NCBI GenBank assembly: GCA_023362775.1
Contig: JALMGJ010000016.1
Span: forward strand, 5,011,001 to 5,075,000
Length of the DNA stretch: 64,000 nt
Source of the DNA: Charina bottae
Taxonomy: Eukaryota; Chordata; Lepidosauria; Squamata; Charinaidae
Direction of reading: 5' to 3'
Shown here: positions 35,675 to 47,578 of the stretch, in pieces
Position numbering within the stretch: position 1 is the stretch's first letter
Layout: every line of letters starts with the position of its first letter
The notes under the pieces: generated by a model
What the model saw: the letters and a program-made list of their open reading frames with translations, nothing else
What the model was told of the DNA's origin: nothing
The model's database searches: none
Position numbers and translations under genes: made by a program

Positions 35675-38600
35675 GCTCAAAGTAAATTTAATATTTTAGT
35701 CTTTTTATTTTGCCAATCATCATATATAATCTCATGCCCCAAATTTTCTTCCCATCTTAGCATATAATTTTTTGTTTTTATGTCATTGGTTTCTAATAAT
35801 TTTTTATACATTTTAGAGATTAAGTGATCATTTTCACTCCATAATATATTATCCCAATTATTTGCATGTTTTGAAAATTTATAATTTTTTTTATCTGACT
35901 TGAATTGTTCTTTTAATTGAATATATGTAAACCAATGACATGAAAGACCTTATTTTTCCAATTCCTCCCTAGTTTTAAATTCACAATTATTTCCAACAAA
36001 TTTGAGTAGATTTTTATATCTCAGCCATTTTTTGTTACCTAGTTCTCTCCTGGCAAATGCCTCCTGTGAAGATATCCATAGCGGAAGAGTAGGTAATAAA
36101 AATTTTTTGTATTTATTCCAAATCCTTAATAATGATCTTCTAATAATATGGTTGTTAAATGCCTTATTAACTTTACTTTTATTGTACCAAAAATATCCAT
36201 GCCAGCCAAATCTATTATCGTGTCCTTCTAAATTTAATAATTTCGTATTCTCCAATATTATCCAATCTTTCAGCCACACTAAGCCACAAGTTTCATAATA
36301 TAATTTTAAATCTGGCAATCCCAATCTTCCTCTTTCTTTTGTATCTTGTAAATATTTCAATCTTATTCTAGGTTTTTTCCCTTGCCATACAAATTTTACT
36401 ATATCCCTTTGCCATTTTGAAAATTTTTGATCAGTTATTGTTATTGGAATTGTTTGGAATAAATACAAAATTCTTGGTAAGACATTCATTTTAATTGTAG
36501 CAATTCTACCCAGTAAAGATAAATGTAATAGTTCCCATTTCTCTAAATATTTTTTAATTTCTTTCCATGTTGTGATATAATTATTTTGATATAAATCTAT
36601 ATTTTTACAAGTTATCTGTATTCCTAAATATTTTATTTGTTTTATATTTTGAAAGCCTGTTTTTTGTTCTAATTTAATTCGGTCTTCTTTTGTCATATTT
36701 AAATTTATCATCTTAGTCTTTTTTATTTTTATTTTAAATCCTGCTAAGTCTCCATATTCCTATAATTTTTTATTTAAATTATCTATTGAATCTACAGGAT
36801 TTTGTAGTGTTATAATAAAATCGTCCGCAAATGCTTTTAATTTATACGTTTCTTGTTTTATTTTAATTCCTTCTAAGTTATTCTCCTTTCTGATTTATTC
36901 TAATAGGCCTTCCAACACCAATATAAATATTAATGGTGAGAGTGGGCATCCTTGTCGAGTGCCTTTCTCTTTATTACATTCTTGAGTTTCTTCTTCATTT
37001 ACTATAATTTTAGCTTTTTGTAATTTATAAATAGCTTGAATTGCTTTTATAAACCTGTCTCCAAAATTTCTATATTCTAATATTTTATTTATAAAGTCCC
37101 AATTCACATTGTCGAAAGCTTTTTCAGCATCTAAAAATAAAAGCATTGTAGGTTTTTCATTGTGTATATGAGCGTATTCTACTAAATTTATTATAGTACA
37201 TAAGTTATATTTATTTGCCTGTTAGGGAGAAATCAATTTTGGTCCAAATTTATTAAATTCTGTAGAATTGTTTTTAATCTTTCTGCCAAAGTAATAGTAA
37301 ATATTTAATAGTCGTTGTTTAATAGAGAGATTGGTCTATAATTTTGGCATTCCATTAAATCTTGATTGTCTTTTGGAATTAGGGTAATCTTTGCTTCCAT
37401 CCATGATTGTGGTATTTCATTTCCTTCCAATATTGAATTGAATAATTTTTTAAGTGGTTCTATAAGTTGTTCTTGGAAATGTTTATAATAACCAGTGGAG
37501 AACCCATCCAGGCCTGGGGTCTTACCTATTTTCAATTTTTTTTTATTAATAAATTTTATTATTTAAAATATATATTGAGCACATATAAACACTTATACAT
37601 ACAATTACAATATATACAACATATTTACATTTCAGACATCTTTACATACAAAAAACATACAAAAGACAATGAAAAGGAAAAAAAACATATATTATAGACT
37701 TTTAAAATACTTCCAGTTTTCTTCACGAAGAAATTTGTTTCATATTTATTTACATAGCTTTTCTTATTACTTTTTTTCCCCTCTTCTTTTCTTTTTTTCC
37801 CTTTTTTTATCCCTTTCGTATTTCATTTTTATAATTATTTCATTACATTTCATAAATTTCAATATTTTACTCATCTAAATCCTCTATACGTTTCCCTTTC
37901 TCTTATTTCTTCTTTCACTTTTAATTTTATACATTTAGTTTGATCATATATTCCTTTTGTATATACTTTAAAAAGGGGTTCCATATCAGTTCATAGTTTC
38001 CCAATTCTTCATCTCTCATTAAATTTTTTAGTTTGTCCATCTGAGTTATTTCAATTAGCTTTATGATCCATTCTTCTATTGTTGGGGTACATTCTTGTTT
38101 CCAATGTTGTGCAAAAGTTATTCTTGCTGCTGTTGTTAGATATAATAATAGTTTTTTGCTGTTATTGCTCATCTTTTTTTCCATTAGTCCCAATAGGTAG
38201 ATTTCTGGGGGGTTTTCCATATTAGTTTCCAAGATTTTACAAATACACAGATGTATTTTATCCCAATATTTTTTTGCTTTCTTACATGCCCACCACACAT
38301 GATACATTGAGCCCACTTTTGTTTTGCATTTCCAACAAGTATTTGAGTTTATATGTTTCATTTTGAACAACTTCTCAGGAGACATGTACCATCTAAACAT
38401 CATTTTGTATATATTTTCTTTTAGATTGTTACTCAATGTAAATTTAGTATTTTTTGTCCATATAGTTTGCCAATCTTCATAGCTAATCTCATGTCTCAAA
38501 TTTTCTTCCCATTTTACCATGTCATTTTTTATTTTTATGTCATTGGTTTTTATTTCTAATAGCTTTTATTGTATAATTTAGAGATCAAATGGTCTTTTTT

Positions 38601-41600
38601 GTTCCATAATATATTATCCCATCTATCCCCCCATTTCTCAAATTTAAACATTTTTTGTCTAATTTAAATTGTTCTTTTATTTGGAAATATGTAAACCATT
38701 GACATATAAAATCTTCTTTTTCCAATTCTTGTCTTAAATTCGTAATTTTGTTCATTAAATTTTAATAAATTTAAGTATCTCAACCACTTATTATCACTTC
38801 GATTTTCCTGCCTGGCAAATGCCTCCTGAGGGGACGTCCACAATGTTATAGTTGGTAATAAAGAATTTTTGTATCTGTTCCATATTTTTAATAATGATTT
38901 TCTTATAATATGATTACTGAATGCCTTATTAATTTTACTTTTGTTATACCACATATATCCATGCCAACCGAATCGAATATCATGCCCTTCTAGATTTAAT
39001 AATTTCATATTTTCTAATGTTATCCATTCTTTTAGCCATACTAATCCACATGTTTCGTGATATAATTTTAAATCTGGCAATCCCAATCCTCCTCTTTCTT
39101 TTGCATCTTGTAAATATTTTAATTTTATTCTGGGTTTTTTCCCTTGCCATATAAATTTTGCTAAGTCCTTTTGCCATTTTTGGAATGTTTGATCTGTTAT
39201 TACAATTGGTATCGTTTGGAATAGATACAAAATTTAAACATTTTTTGTTTAAATGTAATTGTAATTGGTAATATATTCATTTTAACGGTAGCTATTTTTC
39301 CCAATCAAGATAATTGTGGAGATTCCCATTTTTCTAGATCTTTTTTGATTTCTATCCATGTTGTATTATAATTATTTTTAAATAAATCTATATTTTTTGA
39401 AGTTATCTGTATTCCTAGGTATTTAATTTGTTTTACATTTTGGAATCCTGTTTTTTGTTCTAATTCAATTCGATCCTTCTTTGTCATATTTAAATTTATC
39501 ATTTTAGTTTTTTGTTTATTTATTTTAAATCCTGCTACCTCGCCATACTCTTGTATTTTTTTATTTAAGTTATCTATTGAATCTGTGGGAATTTCAATGT
39601 TATGACCAGATCATCAGCAAACGCTTTTAATTTATATGTTTCTTTTTTTATTTTAATTCCTTTTAGATTTTCATCTTTTCTAATTTCTTCCAATAGGCAT
39701 TCCAATACTAGTATAAATAATAGTGGTGATAACGGACATCCTTGACGGGTGCCTTTTTCTATATTGCAATCTTGTGTTTCTTCATTTATTATAATTTTGG
39801 CTTTTTGTGATCTATATATAGCTTGTATTGCCTTTATGAATTTATCTCCAAATTTCCTATGTTCTAATATTTTAATTAAGAAGTCCCAATTGATGTTATC
39901 AAAAGCTTTTTCTGCATCTAGAAATAATAACATTATTGGTTTTTCATTGTGTATGTGTGCATATTCTATCAAATTAATGACTGTACGTAAATTTTCATTT
40001 ATTTGTCTATTTGGAAGAAATCCGTTTTGATCTTGATTTATTAATTTTTGTAAAACTTTCTTTAATCTTTCTGCCAGTATCATAGTAAATAATTTATAAT
40101 CATTATTTACTAGGGAGATCAGTCTGTAGTTTTGACATTCCATTGGATCTTGATTTTCTTTTCGGATTAGAGTGATTCTTGCTTCTGTCCATGATTGTGG
40201 TATTTTGTTTCCTTCTAATATTAAGTTAAATAAATTTTTGAGTGTTTCTATAATTTGTTCTTTAAATTGCTTATAATAACCTGCAGAAAGTCCATCTGTG
40301 CCTGGAGTTTTGCCTGTTTTCAATTTTTTAATTGCATCCATTATTTCTTGTGTCATGTCTGTTATTTCTTTTTGTTAATTGGATATTTTTTTAAGTTGCA
40401 TTTCTGGATATATTTTTCAATTTTTTCCAAAGGTTCTTGTTGTTTCCTATATAATTTTGTATAATAGGTATGAAAGGCTTTCTTAATTTCTTCATTGTGA
40501 ATTAAATCAATATTGTTTTCCTTTATTTTAGAAATTTTTCTCTTTCTTTTCTTAATTTATATGCCAGCCATCTGCCTGGCTTATTTGCTTGTTCAAAATT
40601 TCTTTGTTTTATGTATTTCAATTTTTTATCAATATCTTCTGTCATATAGATTTTTAATTGCAATTGTAATATTTTAATTTGATTTAAAATTTCTTCTTTT
40701 TTATTTTTATTTTGAAGGTCTTTTTCTTTTTCCTTAATTTGGTATAAAATTGTTTCTAATTTTTTTTGTGCTATTTTTCTTTGATGATTATTTAGAGATA
40801 TAAAATGTTCCCTCATAAAAGCTTTACTAGCTTCCCATACCGTTTCTAATTTTGTATCTGTATTTATGTTCCATTGTAAAAATTATTTTAATTTCTTTTG
40901 TAGATCTTCTAGATTTTCTTTATTTTTGAAAATATTTTCATTTAGTCTCCATCTATAGTTTCTTAAATTTACCTTCAAAATTATTTGCACTGGACTATGA
41001 TCAGATAAGGTTTTTGGTAAAATTGTTATTTCTTTAATTTTATTTTCTAAATTTTTTGATATCCATATCATATCTATTCTGGATGATGGTTTGTGTCTAT
41101 TGGAATAAAATGTGTAATCACTAATTGTTCTATTTTGGCTTCTCCAGGCATCTATCAATGTTAAGTTGTTAATCATTTCAAAAAATTCTTTAGGTAGTTT
41201 ACCTTGATGGTTATTTGTTTGATGATGAGTCTCTCTATCTATTTTTGGTGAGACTACTCCATTTAGGTCTCCCATTATAATCCAATTATTTTGAGTATAT
41301 TCTAAGAGAGCATTTGATAAATCTTTATAGAATTTTTTATTATTATTATTTGGGGCGTATACACCAAATATTAATGTTTTAGAGTTTTGGTTTTCAATTT
41401 CGACTATAATGTATCTCCCTTTATCATCTTTTTGTATTAATTTAGGTTTTAAATGGGATTTTATTTAAGCTGCTCAAAAAAATAAAGGGAACACTGAAAT
41501 AAGACATCCTAGATCTGAATGAATGAAATATTCGTATTAATTACTTTGTTCATTACATAGTTGAATGTGCTGACAACAAAATCACACAAAAAGCAATGGA

Positions 41601-42328
41601 AATCAAATGTAAGCAACCCCTGGAGGTCTGGATGTGGAGTTACACTCAAAAATTAAAGTGGAAAAGAACACTACAGGCTGATCCAACGTTGATGTAATGT
41701 CCTTAAAACAAGTCAAAATGAGGCTCAGTAGTGTGTGTGGCCTCCACGTGCCTGTATGACCTCCCTACAACGCCTGGGCATGCTCCTGATGAGGTGGCAG
41801 ATGGTCTCCTGAGGGATCTCCTCCCACACCTGGACTAAAGCATTCCCCAACTCCTGGACAGTCTGTGGTGCAACGTGGCGTTGGTGGATGGAGCGAGACA
41901 TGATGTCCCAGATGTGCTCAATTGGATTCAGGTCTGGGGAACGGGCGGGCCAGTCCATAGCATCAATGCCTTCGTCTTGCAGGAACTGCTGGCACACTCC
42001 AGCCACATGAGGTCTAGCATTGTCTTGCATTAGGAGGAACCCAGGGCCAACCGCACCAGCATATGGTCTCACAAGGGGTCTGAGGATCTCATCTCGGTAC
42101 CTAATGGCAGTCAGGCTACCTCTGGCGAGCACATGGAGGGCTGTGCGGCCCCCTAAAGAAATGCCACCCCACACCATTACTGACCCACTGCCAAACCGGT
42201 CATGCTGGAGGATGTTGCAGGCAGCAGAACGTTCTCCAGACCCTGTCACGTCTGTCACATGTGCTCAGTGTGAACCTGCTTTCATCTGTGAAGAGCACAG
42301 GGCGCCAGTGGCGAAGTTGCCAATCTTG

Positions 42329-42826
42329 TCTGTGGCTTGAATCATGTCAACTGGATTTCTATTTTCTTAGTGGAAACGTTTCACTCCTTATCCAAGGAGC
42401 TTCTTCAGTCTGAGTAAAGTTAGTAAGGGAATCCTTAAATATGTTTCTAGGCTGGCTGTGTGACCTTGCACCTGGGGCTAGGTCATGGTTATTTTTGAGA
42501 TGTTTGTTTCTAAGTCCCTTTATCATCTAAAGGAGGATCGTTAAGATTACCCTGCTGCTGTTGAGCTTGTGAAATGGTCTTAATCTTCCTAGGCACAGAA
42601 GACAAAGCAGGAAGGAAGATAGGGGAAAGGTTATGCCTGAGGCCCCCACCTCTATTCAAGGAAGGATTTTCCAAGTTGGCATGAATGGATTCCTTGACCC
42701 CTCTCTCAAACCACCTATCTTCTCTGTCTAAAATGTGAACATTAATGTCCTCAAATGAGTGTCCTTTTTCCTTTAGATGAAGATAAACTGCTGACTCTGG
42801 TCCTGTGGTGTTACTTCTCCTGTGTT
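42329..42826 (-). repeat. Downstream Penelope pseudo-LTR
   Basis: Nearly identical to 45043-45539. It includes the ORF stop (42510) and ends at the Tc1-B junction at 42329. Confidence 0.85.
42378..42408 (-). ncRNA. Hammerhead-like segment, downstream pseudo-LTR
   Basis: Third identical copy, minus strand, near the 3' end of the Penelope element. Confidence 0.35.
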
Positions 42827-45059
42827 GGGCCATCCTCCTGTACAAAGGTTGTTTGGTTTCTCCAATGTAGAGTTCAGAGCACTCCTCACTGCACTGGATT
42901 GCATAAACTACATTGCTTTTCTTGTGTTTTGGAGTTTGATCTTTGGGGTGTACAAGCCTCTGTCTCAGTGTGTTGGTGGGCTTGAAATATACAGGTATGT
43001 GGTGTTTGCCAAATATCCTTTTTATCTTTTCAGACACGCCAGCCATGTAAGGAATGACCAGGTTCTTCCGTTTACTCTGAGTCTCAGCCCTATCTGTCGC
43101 TGTTTTAGGTCTGGTAGACTTAGATTTGGTGAAGGCCCAATTTGGATATCCACAGGCCTGCAGAGCTGTTCTCAGATGCTGCTTTTCATTCTTTTTGGAA
43201 TCCATGGAGGTGGGGATGGTTTCTGCTCTGTGTGACAATGTCCTGATGACTCCTAGTTTGTGCTGCAGTGGATGGTGGGAGTCAAACATCAGGTATTGAT
43301 CTGTGTGTGTGGGTTTCCTGTAGATCCCTATTTCTAGCTTGCCACCGGTCCCAATGAGGACTTCACAGTCTAGGAATGCCAGTCTGTTGTCCTTGGTGTC
43401 TTCTCTGGTGAAGCTAATGTTGGCATCTATAGTGTTTATATGGTCCGTGAAGGCCTGTACTTCCTGGGCCTTGATTTTGACCCAGGTGTCATCCACATAC
43501 CTAAACCAGTGGGTGGGCACCATTCCCTGGAATGTGTTGAGTGCTTTCTTCTCCACTTCTTCCATGTATAAATTGGCCACAATGGGTGACACAGGAGAAC
43601 CCATGGCACAGCCGTGTTTTTGTCTGTAAAAGTCACCTCTGTATGTGAAATAAGTGGTGTTAAGACACAGGTCCAGAAGATGGCAGATCTGGTTTGGGTT
43701 GAGATGGCTTCTCCTTTCCAGGGTGCTGTCCTCTTCTAGTCTCTTCCTGACAGCGGATAGAGCATGAGTGGTGGGGATGCTGGTGAAAAGGGAGGACACA
43801 TCAAAGGAGACCATAGTTTCATCTGTATCCAGTTTCAGGATCTTTGCTTTGGAAACAAATTCTTCCGAATTATGGATGTGGTGTTCAGAGTGTCCAACTA
43901 GAGGTGCTAGTATGGTAGAGAGGTGTTTGGCAATGTTGTATGTTACCGAATTGATGCTGCTGACTATGGGTTGGAGGGGTGTTCCTTCCTTGTGGATCTT
44001 AGGAAGTCCGTAGATGCAGGGGATGGCTTCTCCAGGATACAGACGGTGGTAGGTAATCCTATCGATGGAGCCATCATGTTCCAATTGTTTCAAACTGTCT
44101 ATTGCCTTTTTCTTGTAATTGTTGGTGGGGTCTCTTTTCAGTTTTTCATATGTATGGTGATCCTCCAAAAGTGAGGTAATTTTATTGTGGTAGTCTGCTG
44201 TGTTTAGAACCACTGTACATCTTCCTTTGTCAGCAGGTAAAATGGTGATGGTTTCATCTTTGCTGAGGGCTGTCAGGGCTCTCCTCTCTTGGACTGTAAG
44301 GTTGGGGGGAGGAGGTTGAGCACTGGACAGAGCTGCAGATATTTTAAGCTGGAGTTGTTCTGCTTCTTCAAAAGGTAGGTGGTTGTTGTGGATGGCAGAT
44401 TCTGTGGCTGTAATGAGCTCCACAACCGGAACTTGCTTGGGAGTGATGGCAAAATTAAGACCTTTGGCTAGGACATCTCTCTCTGGTTGGGTAAGTTCTC
44501 TGTCTGAGAGATTTTTCACCCACATGTTCTTTTTGTCCTCTGTGGTCCTGTTGTTGTTGTTCCTCCCAGCGGTTTCTCCAGTTCCTTGTTTCTGCTTGCT
44601 GCGAGAAAGAAGAATGTCAAATTTCTTAGTTTGCCTTTCCTTTGTCTTGTGATGCTGGGCCAGCTGTACTTTATTGCCAAGCTGAATAACTCTATCCAGG
44701 ATTGGGTCAGGAAGGGTGGCTGTGAGTTCCTGGTGAAGGTTTTCAAAATTGTATTGCAGGGCATCAATGGTGAAGTGGACTTGCCTTATTCTTTCATTTA
44801 GAAGATGTCTTTGAGCCTGCTGCAGGATCTGATCTGCTCTGTGACCCTTAACTGTAGATTGCAGGCATAGGCTTGTCGGGATGAGTCTCTGTTGTCTGCA
44901 TCTGAGGTTAAAACGTAGGTGGTTTCTATAGTCTGCCACCTTTCTTGCTGTCTTCTCGAATTTCCTTACCAACTTCAGGGTTTCATCCCCAAAATGTATG
45001 GCAATATGTCTATGAAGGTTCTCAGTCATCCAGGTGGAACAGTCTGTGGCTTGAATCAT
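42510..45059 (-). CDS. Penelope RT with GIY-YIG endonuclease, intact 849-aa ORF
   Basis: A single open frame. Residues 1-260 are the basic N-terminal region. ADKGR at 276-280 is the DKG motif characteristic of PLE RTs. GLPKIHKEGTPLQPIVSS lies at 351-368. RT motif A MVSFDVSSLFTSIP is at 416-429, motif B GCAMGSPVSPIVANLY at 483-498, and the catalytic YVDD at 521-524. A basic linker (650-700) follows. GIY-YIG: VVYAIQC...LYIGETKQPLYRRM at 717-743, ending with ERGVKESIHANLENPS and LNRGGG at 785-806, all conserved PLE features. PLE proteins prime reverse transcription at the endonuclease nick. The start Met lies at the end of the upstream pseudo-LTR. No stop or frameshift is seen, so this copy may be young or active. 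Confidence 0.93.
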   Translation of the reverse strand: MIQATDCSTWMTENLHRHIAIHFGDETLKLVRKFEKTARKVADYRNHLRFNLRCRQQRLIPTSLCLQSTVKGHRADQILQQAQRHLLNERIRQVHFTIDALQYNFENLHQELTATLPDPILDRVIQLGNKVQLAQHHKTKERQTKKFDILLSRSKQKQGTGETAGRNNNNRTTEDKKNMWVKNLSDRELTQPERDVLAKGLNFAITPKQVPVVELITATESAIHNNHLPFEEAEQLQLKISAALSSAQPPPPNLTVQERRALTALSKDETITILPADKGRCTVVLNTADYHNKITSLLEDHHTYEKLKRDPTNNYKKKAIDSLKQLEHDGSIDRITYHRLYPGEAIPCIYGLPKIHKEGTPLQPIVSSINSVTYNIAKHLSTILAPLVGHSEHHIHNSEEFVSKAKILKLDTDETMVSFDVSSLFTSIPTTHALSAVRKRLEEDSTLERRSHLNPNQICHLLDLCLNTTYFTYRGDFYRQKHGCAMGSPVSPIVANLYMEEVEKKALNTFQGMVPTHWFRYVDDTWVKIKAQEVQAFTDHINTIDANISFTREDTKDNRLAFLDCEVLIGTGGKLEIGIYRKPTHTDQYLMFDSHHPLQHKLGVIRTLSHRAETIPTSMDSKKNEKQHLRTALQACGYPNWAFTKSKSTRPKTATDRAETQSKRKNLVIPYMAGVSEKIKRIFGKHHIPVYFKPTNTLRQRLVHPKDQTPKHKKSNVVYAIQCSEECSELYIGETKQPLYRRMAQHRRSNTTGPESAVYLHLKEKGHSFEDINVHILDREDRWFERGVKESIHANLENPSLNRGGGLRHNLSPIFLPALSSVPRKIKTISQAQQQQGNLNDPPLDDKGT

Positions 45060-45539
45060 GTCAACTGGATTTCTATTTTCTTAGTGGAAACGTTTCACTC
45101 CTTATCCAAGGAGCTTCTTCAGTCTGAGTAAAGTTAGTAAGGGAATCCTTAAATATGTTTCTAGGCTGGCTGTGTGACCTTGCACCTGGGGCTAGGTCAT
45201 GGTTATTATTGAGATGTTTGTTTCTAAGTCCCTTTATCATCTAAAGGAGGATCGTTAAGATTACCCTGCTGCTGTTGAGCTTGTGAAATGGTCTTAATCT
45301 TCCTAGGCACAGAAGACAAAGCAGGAAGGAAGATAGGGGAAAGGTTATGCCTGAGGCCCCCACCTCTATTCAAGGAAGGATTTTCCAAGTTGGCATGAAT
45401 GGATTCCTTGACCCCTCTCTCAAACCACCTATCTTCTCTGTCTAAAATGTGAACATTAATGTCCTCAAATGAGTGTCCTTTTTCCTTTAGATGAAGATAA
45501 ACTGCTGACTCTGGTCCTGTGGTGTTACTTCTCCTGTGT
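45043..45539 (-). repeat. Upstream Penelope pseudo-LTR
   Basis: About 497 bp, directly repeated at 42329-42826. It contains the last ~100 codons of the ORF in non-coding context, then the 3' UTR and the hammerhead-like segment. It ends at a head-to-head junction with the inverted arm at 45539/45540. Confidence 0.85.
45092..45122 (-). ncRNA. Hammerhead-like segment, upstream pseudo-LTR
   Basis: Same CTGAAGA, 7-bp stem and GAAAC as at 46549, on the minus strand, in the expected place upstream of the ORF. Confidence 0.35.
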
Positions 45540-46666
45540 TTAGCTTCACCAGAGAAGACACCAAGGACAACAGACTGGCATTCCTAGACTGTGAAGTCCT
45601 CATTGGGACCGGTGGCAAGCTAGAAATAGGGATCTACAGGAAACCCACACACACAGATCAATACCTGATGTTTGACTCCCACCATCCACTGCAGCACAAA
45701 CTAGGAGTCATCAGGACATTGTCACACAGAGCAGAAACCATCCCCACCTCCATGGATTCCAAAAAGAATGAAAAGCAGCATTTGAGAACAGCTCTGCAGG
45801 CCTGTGGATATCCAAATTGGGCCTTCACCAAATCTAAGTCTACCAGACCTAAAACAGCGACAGATAGGGCTGAGACTCAGAGTAAACGGAAGAACCTGGT
45901 CATTCCTTACATGGCTGGCGTGTCTGAAAAGATCAAACGGATATTTGGCAAACACCACATACCTGTATATTTCAAACCCACCAACACACTGAGACAGAGG
46001 CTTGTACACCCCAAAGATCAAACTCCAAAACACAAGGAAAGCAATGTAGTGTATGCAATCCAGTGCAGTGAGGAGTGCTCTGAACTCTACATTGGAGAAA
46101 CCAAACAACCTTTGTACAGGAGGATGGCCCAACACAGGAGAAGTAACACCACAGGACCAGAGTCAGCAGTTTATCTTCATCTAAAGGAAAAAGGACACTC
46201 ATTTGAGGACATTAATGTTCACATTTTAGACAGAGAAGATAGGTGGTTTGAGAGAGGGGTCAAGGAATCCATTCATGCCAACTTGGAAAATCCTTCCTTG
46301 AATAGAGGTGGGGGCCTCAGGCATAACCTTTCCCCTATCTTCCTTCCTGCTTTGTCTTCTGTGCCTAGGAAGATTAAGACCATTTCACAAGCTCAACAGC
46401 AGCAGGGTAATCTTAACGATCCTCCTTTAGATGATAAAGGGACTTAGAAACAAACATCTCAAAAATAACCATGACCTAGCCCCAGGTGCAAGGTCACACA
46501 GCCAGCCTAGAAACATATTTAAGGATTCCCTTACTAACTTTACTCAGACTGAAGAAGCTCCTTGGATAAGGAGTGAAACGTTTCCACTAAGAAAATAGAA
46601 ATCCAGTTGACATGATTCAAGCCACAGACTGTTCCACCTGGATGACTGAGAACCTTCATAGACATA
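45540..46666 (+). pseudogene. Inverted 5'-truncated Penelope arm (RT end, linker, GIY-YIG)
   Basis: Plus-strand frame 45536-46447 (303 codons) starts inside the RT at SFTREDTKDNRLAFLDCE and contains the complete linker and GIY-YIG domain, ending PPLDDKGT. It differs from the main copy by few residues (KHKESN versus KHKKSN). It has no own RT core. After the stop it runs through the pseudo-LTR end and about 40 bp into a second unit (46627-46666), where it meets Tc1-B. Confidence 0.88.
46549..46579 (+). ncRNA. Hammerhead-ribozyme-like segment in the inverted Penelope arm
   Basis: CTGAAGA (fits CUGANGA) is followed by GCTCCTT-GGAT-AAGGAGT, a 7-bp stem with a tetraloop (one G-U pair), then GAAAC. 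This is the core order of a hammerhead ribozyme, and hammerheads are known in Penelope pseudo-LTRs. One extra A lies between the CUGANGA box and the stem, and I could not define stems I and III, so activity is uncertain. Confidence 0.35.
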
Positions 46667-47578
46667 TTGCCAATCTTGTGTTCTCTGGCAAATGCCAAAC
46701 GTCCTGCACGGTGTTGGGCTGTAAGCACAACCCCCACCTGTGGACGTCGGGCCCTCATACCACCCTCATGGAGTCTGTTTCTGACCGTCTGAGCAGCCAC
46801 ATGCACATTTGTGGCCCACTGGAGGTCATTTTGCAGGGCTCTGGCAGTGCTCCTCCTGTCCCTCCTTGCACAAAGGCGGAGGTAGCGGTCCTGCTGCTGG
46901 GTTGTTGCCCTCCTACGGCCTCCTCCACGTCTCCTGATGTACTGACCTGTCTCCTGGTAGCACCTCCATCCTCTGGACACTACGCTGACAGACACAGCAA
47001 ACCTTCTTGCCACAGCTCGCATTGATGTGCCATCCTGGATGAGCTGCACTACCTGAGCCACTTGTGTGGGTTGTAGACTCCATCTCATGCTACCACTAGA
47101 GTGGAAGCACCGCCGGCATTCAAAAGTGACCAAACCATCAGCCAGAAAGCATAGGAACTGAGAAGCGGTCTGTGGTCACCACCTGCAGATCCACTCCTTT
47201 ATTGGGGATGTCTTGCTAACTGCCTATGCTTTCTGCCTATTGTCTATTCCATGTGCACAACAGCATGTGAAATTGATTGTCAATCAGTGTTGCTACCTAA
47301 GTGGACAGTTTGATTTCACAGAAGTGTGATTGACTTGGACTTACATTGTGTTGTTTCAGTGTTCCCTTTATTTTTTTGAGCAGTGGTATATAACTACTCC
47401 ATTTTTTTATTTTCATTCGCCTAATTTCTTATTTATTAAATAGTTTGTTTCTGTTTTTTTTATATGTGTTTCCTGGAGGCAGGTAATATCTGGTTTTGAT
47501 ATATTTAATAGTTGAAATATTTGTTTTCTTTTAATTGGAGAGTTATCTCCATTGATGTTCCATGTAATTGCTCTAAGA

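Larger units (their letters stand above)
42329..46666 (-). mobile_element. Penelope-like element (PLE) with pseudo-LTRs and an inverted partial copy, 12-bp TSD
   Basis: It is flanked by TTGCCAATCTTG at 42317-42328 and 46667-46678 within Tc1-B. Main unit (minus strand): upstream pseudo-LTR 45539-45043, intact 849-codon ORF, downstream pseudo-LTR 42826-42329. The two pseudo-LTRs are nearly identical (e.g. TTATTTTTGAG versus TTATTATTGAG) and include the end of the coding region. Head-to-head with the upstream pseudo-LTR is an inverted 5'-truncated unit at 45540-46666 (plus strand). Terminal repeats plus an inverted truncated arm are the classical Penelope arrangement. Confidence 0.92.
41725..47104 (-). 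pseudogene. Tc1-B transposase, split and frameshifted
   Basis: The N-terminal half lies at about 46679-47104, with the same helix-turn-helix, [14 protein letters not shown] and FAREH residues as Tc1-A. The C-terminal half lies at 41725-42316, with LMQDNARPH and NPIEHIWD. It lacks about 10 bp present in Tc1-A at 33838-33850 (42232 region), a second frameshift, and shares the one-base shift next to the Penelope insertion point. It cannot encode transposase. Confidence 0.85.
41468..47386 (-). mobile_element. Tc1-B: Tc1/mariner transposon split by a Penelope element
   Basis: Left end AGCTGCTCAAAAAAATAAAG at 41468 and right end TTTGAGCAGTGG at 47386, with TA flanks (41466-41467; 47387-47388), inserted in L1-F ORF2. 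Tc1 sequence covers 41468-42328 and 46679-47386, about 1.57 kb, nearly identical to Tc1-A. A 12-bp duplication TTGCCAATCTTG marks the Penelope insertion. Confidence 0.92.
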
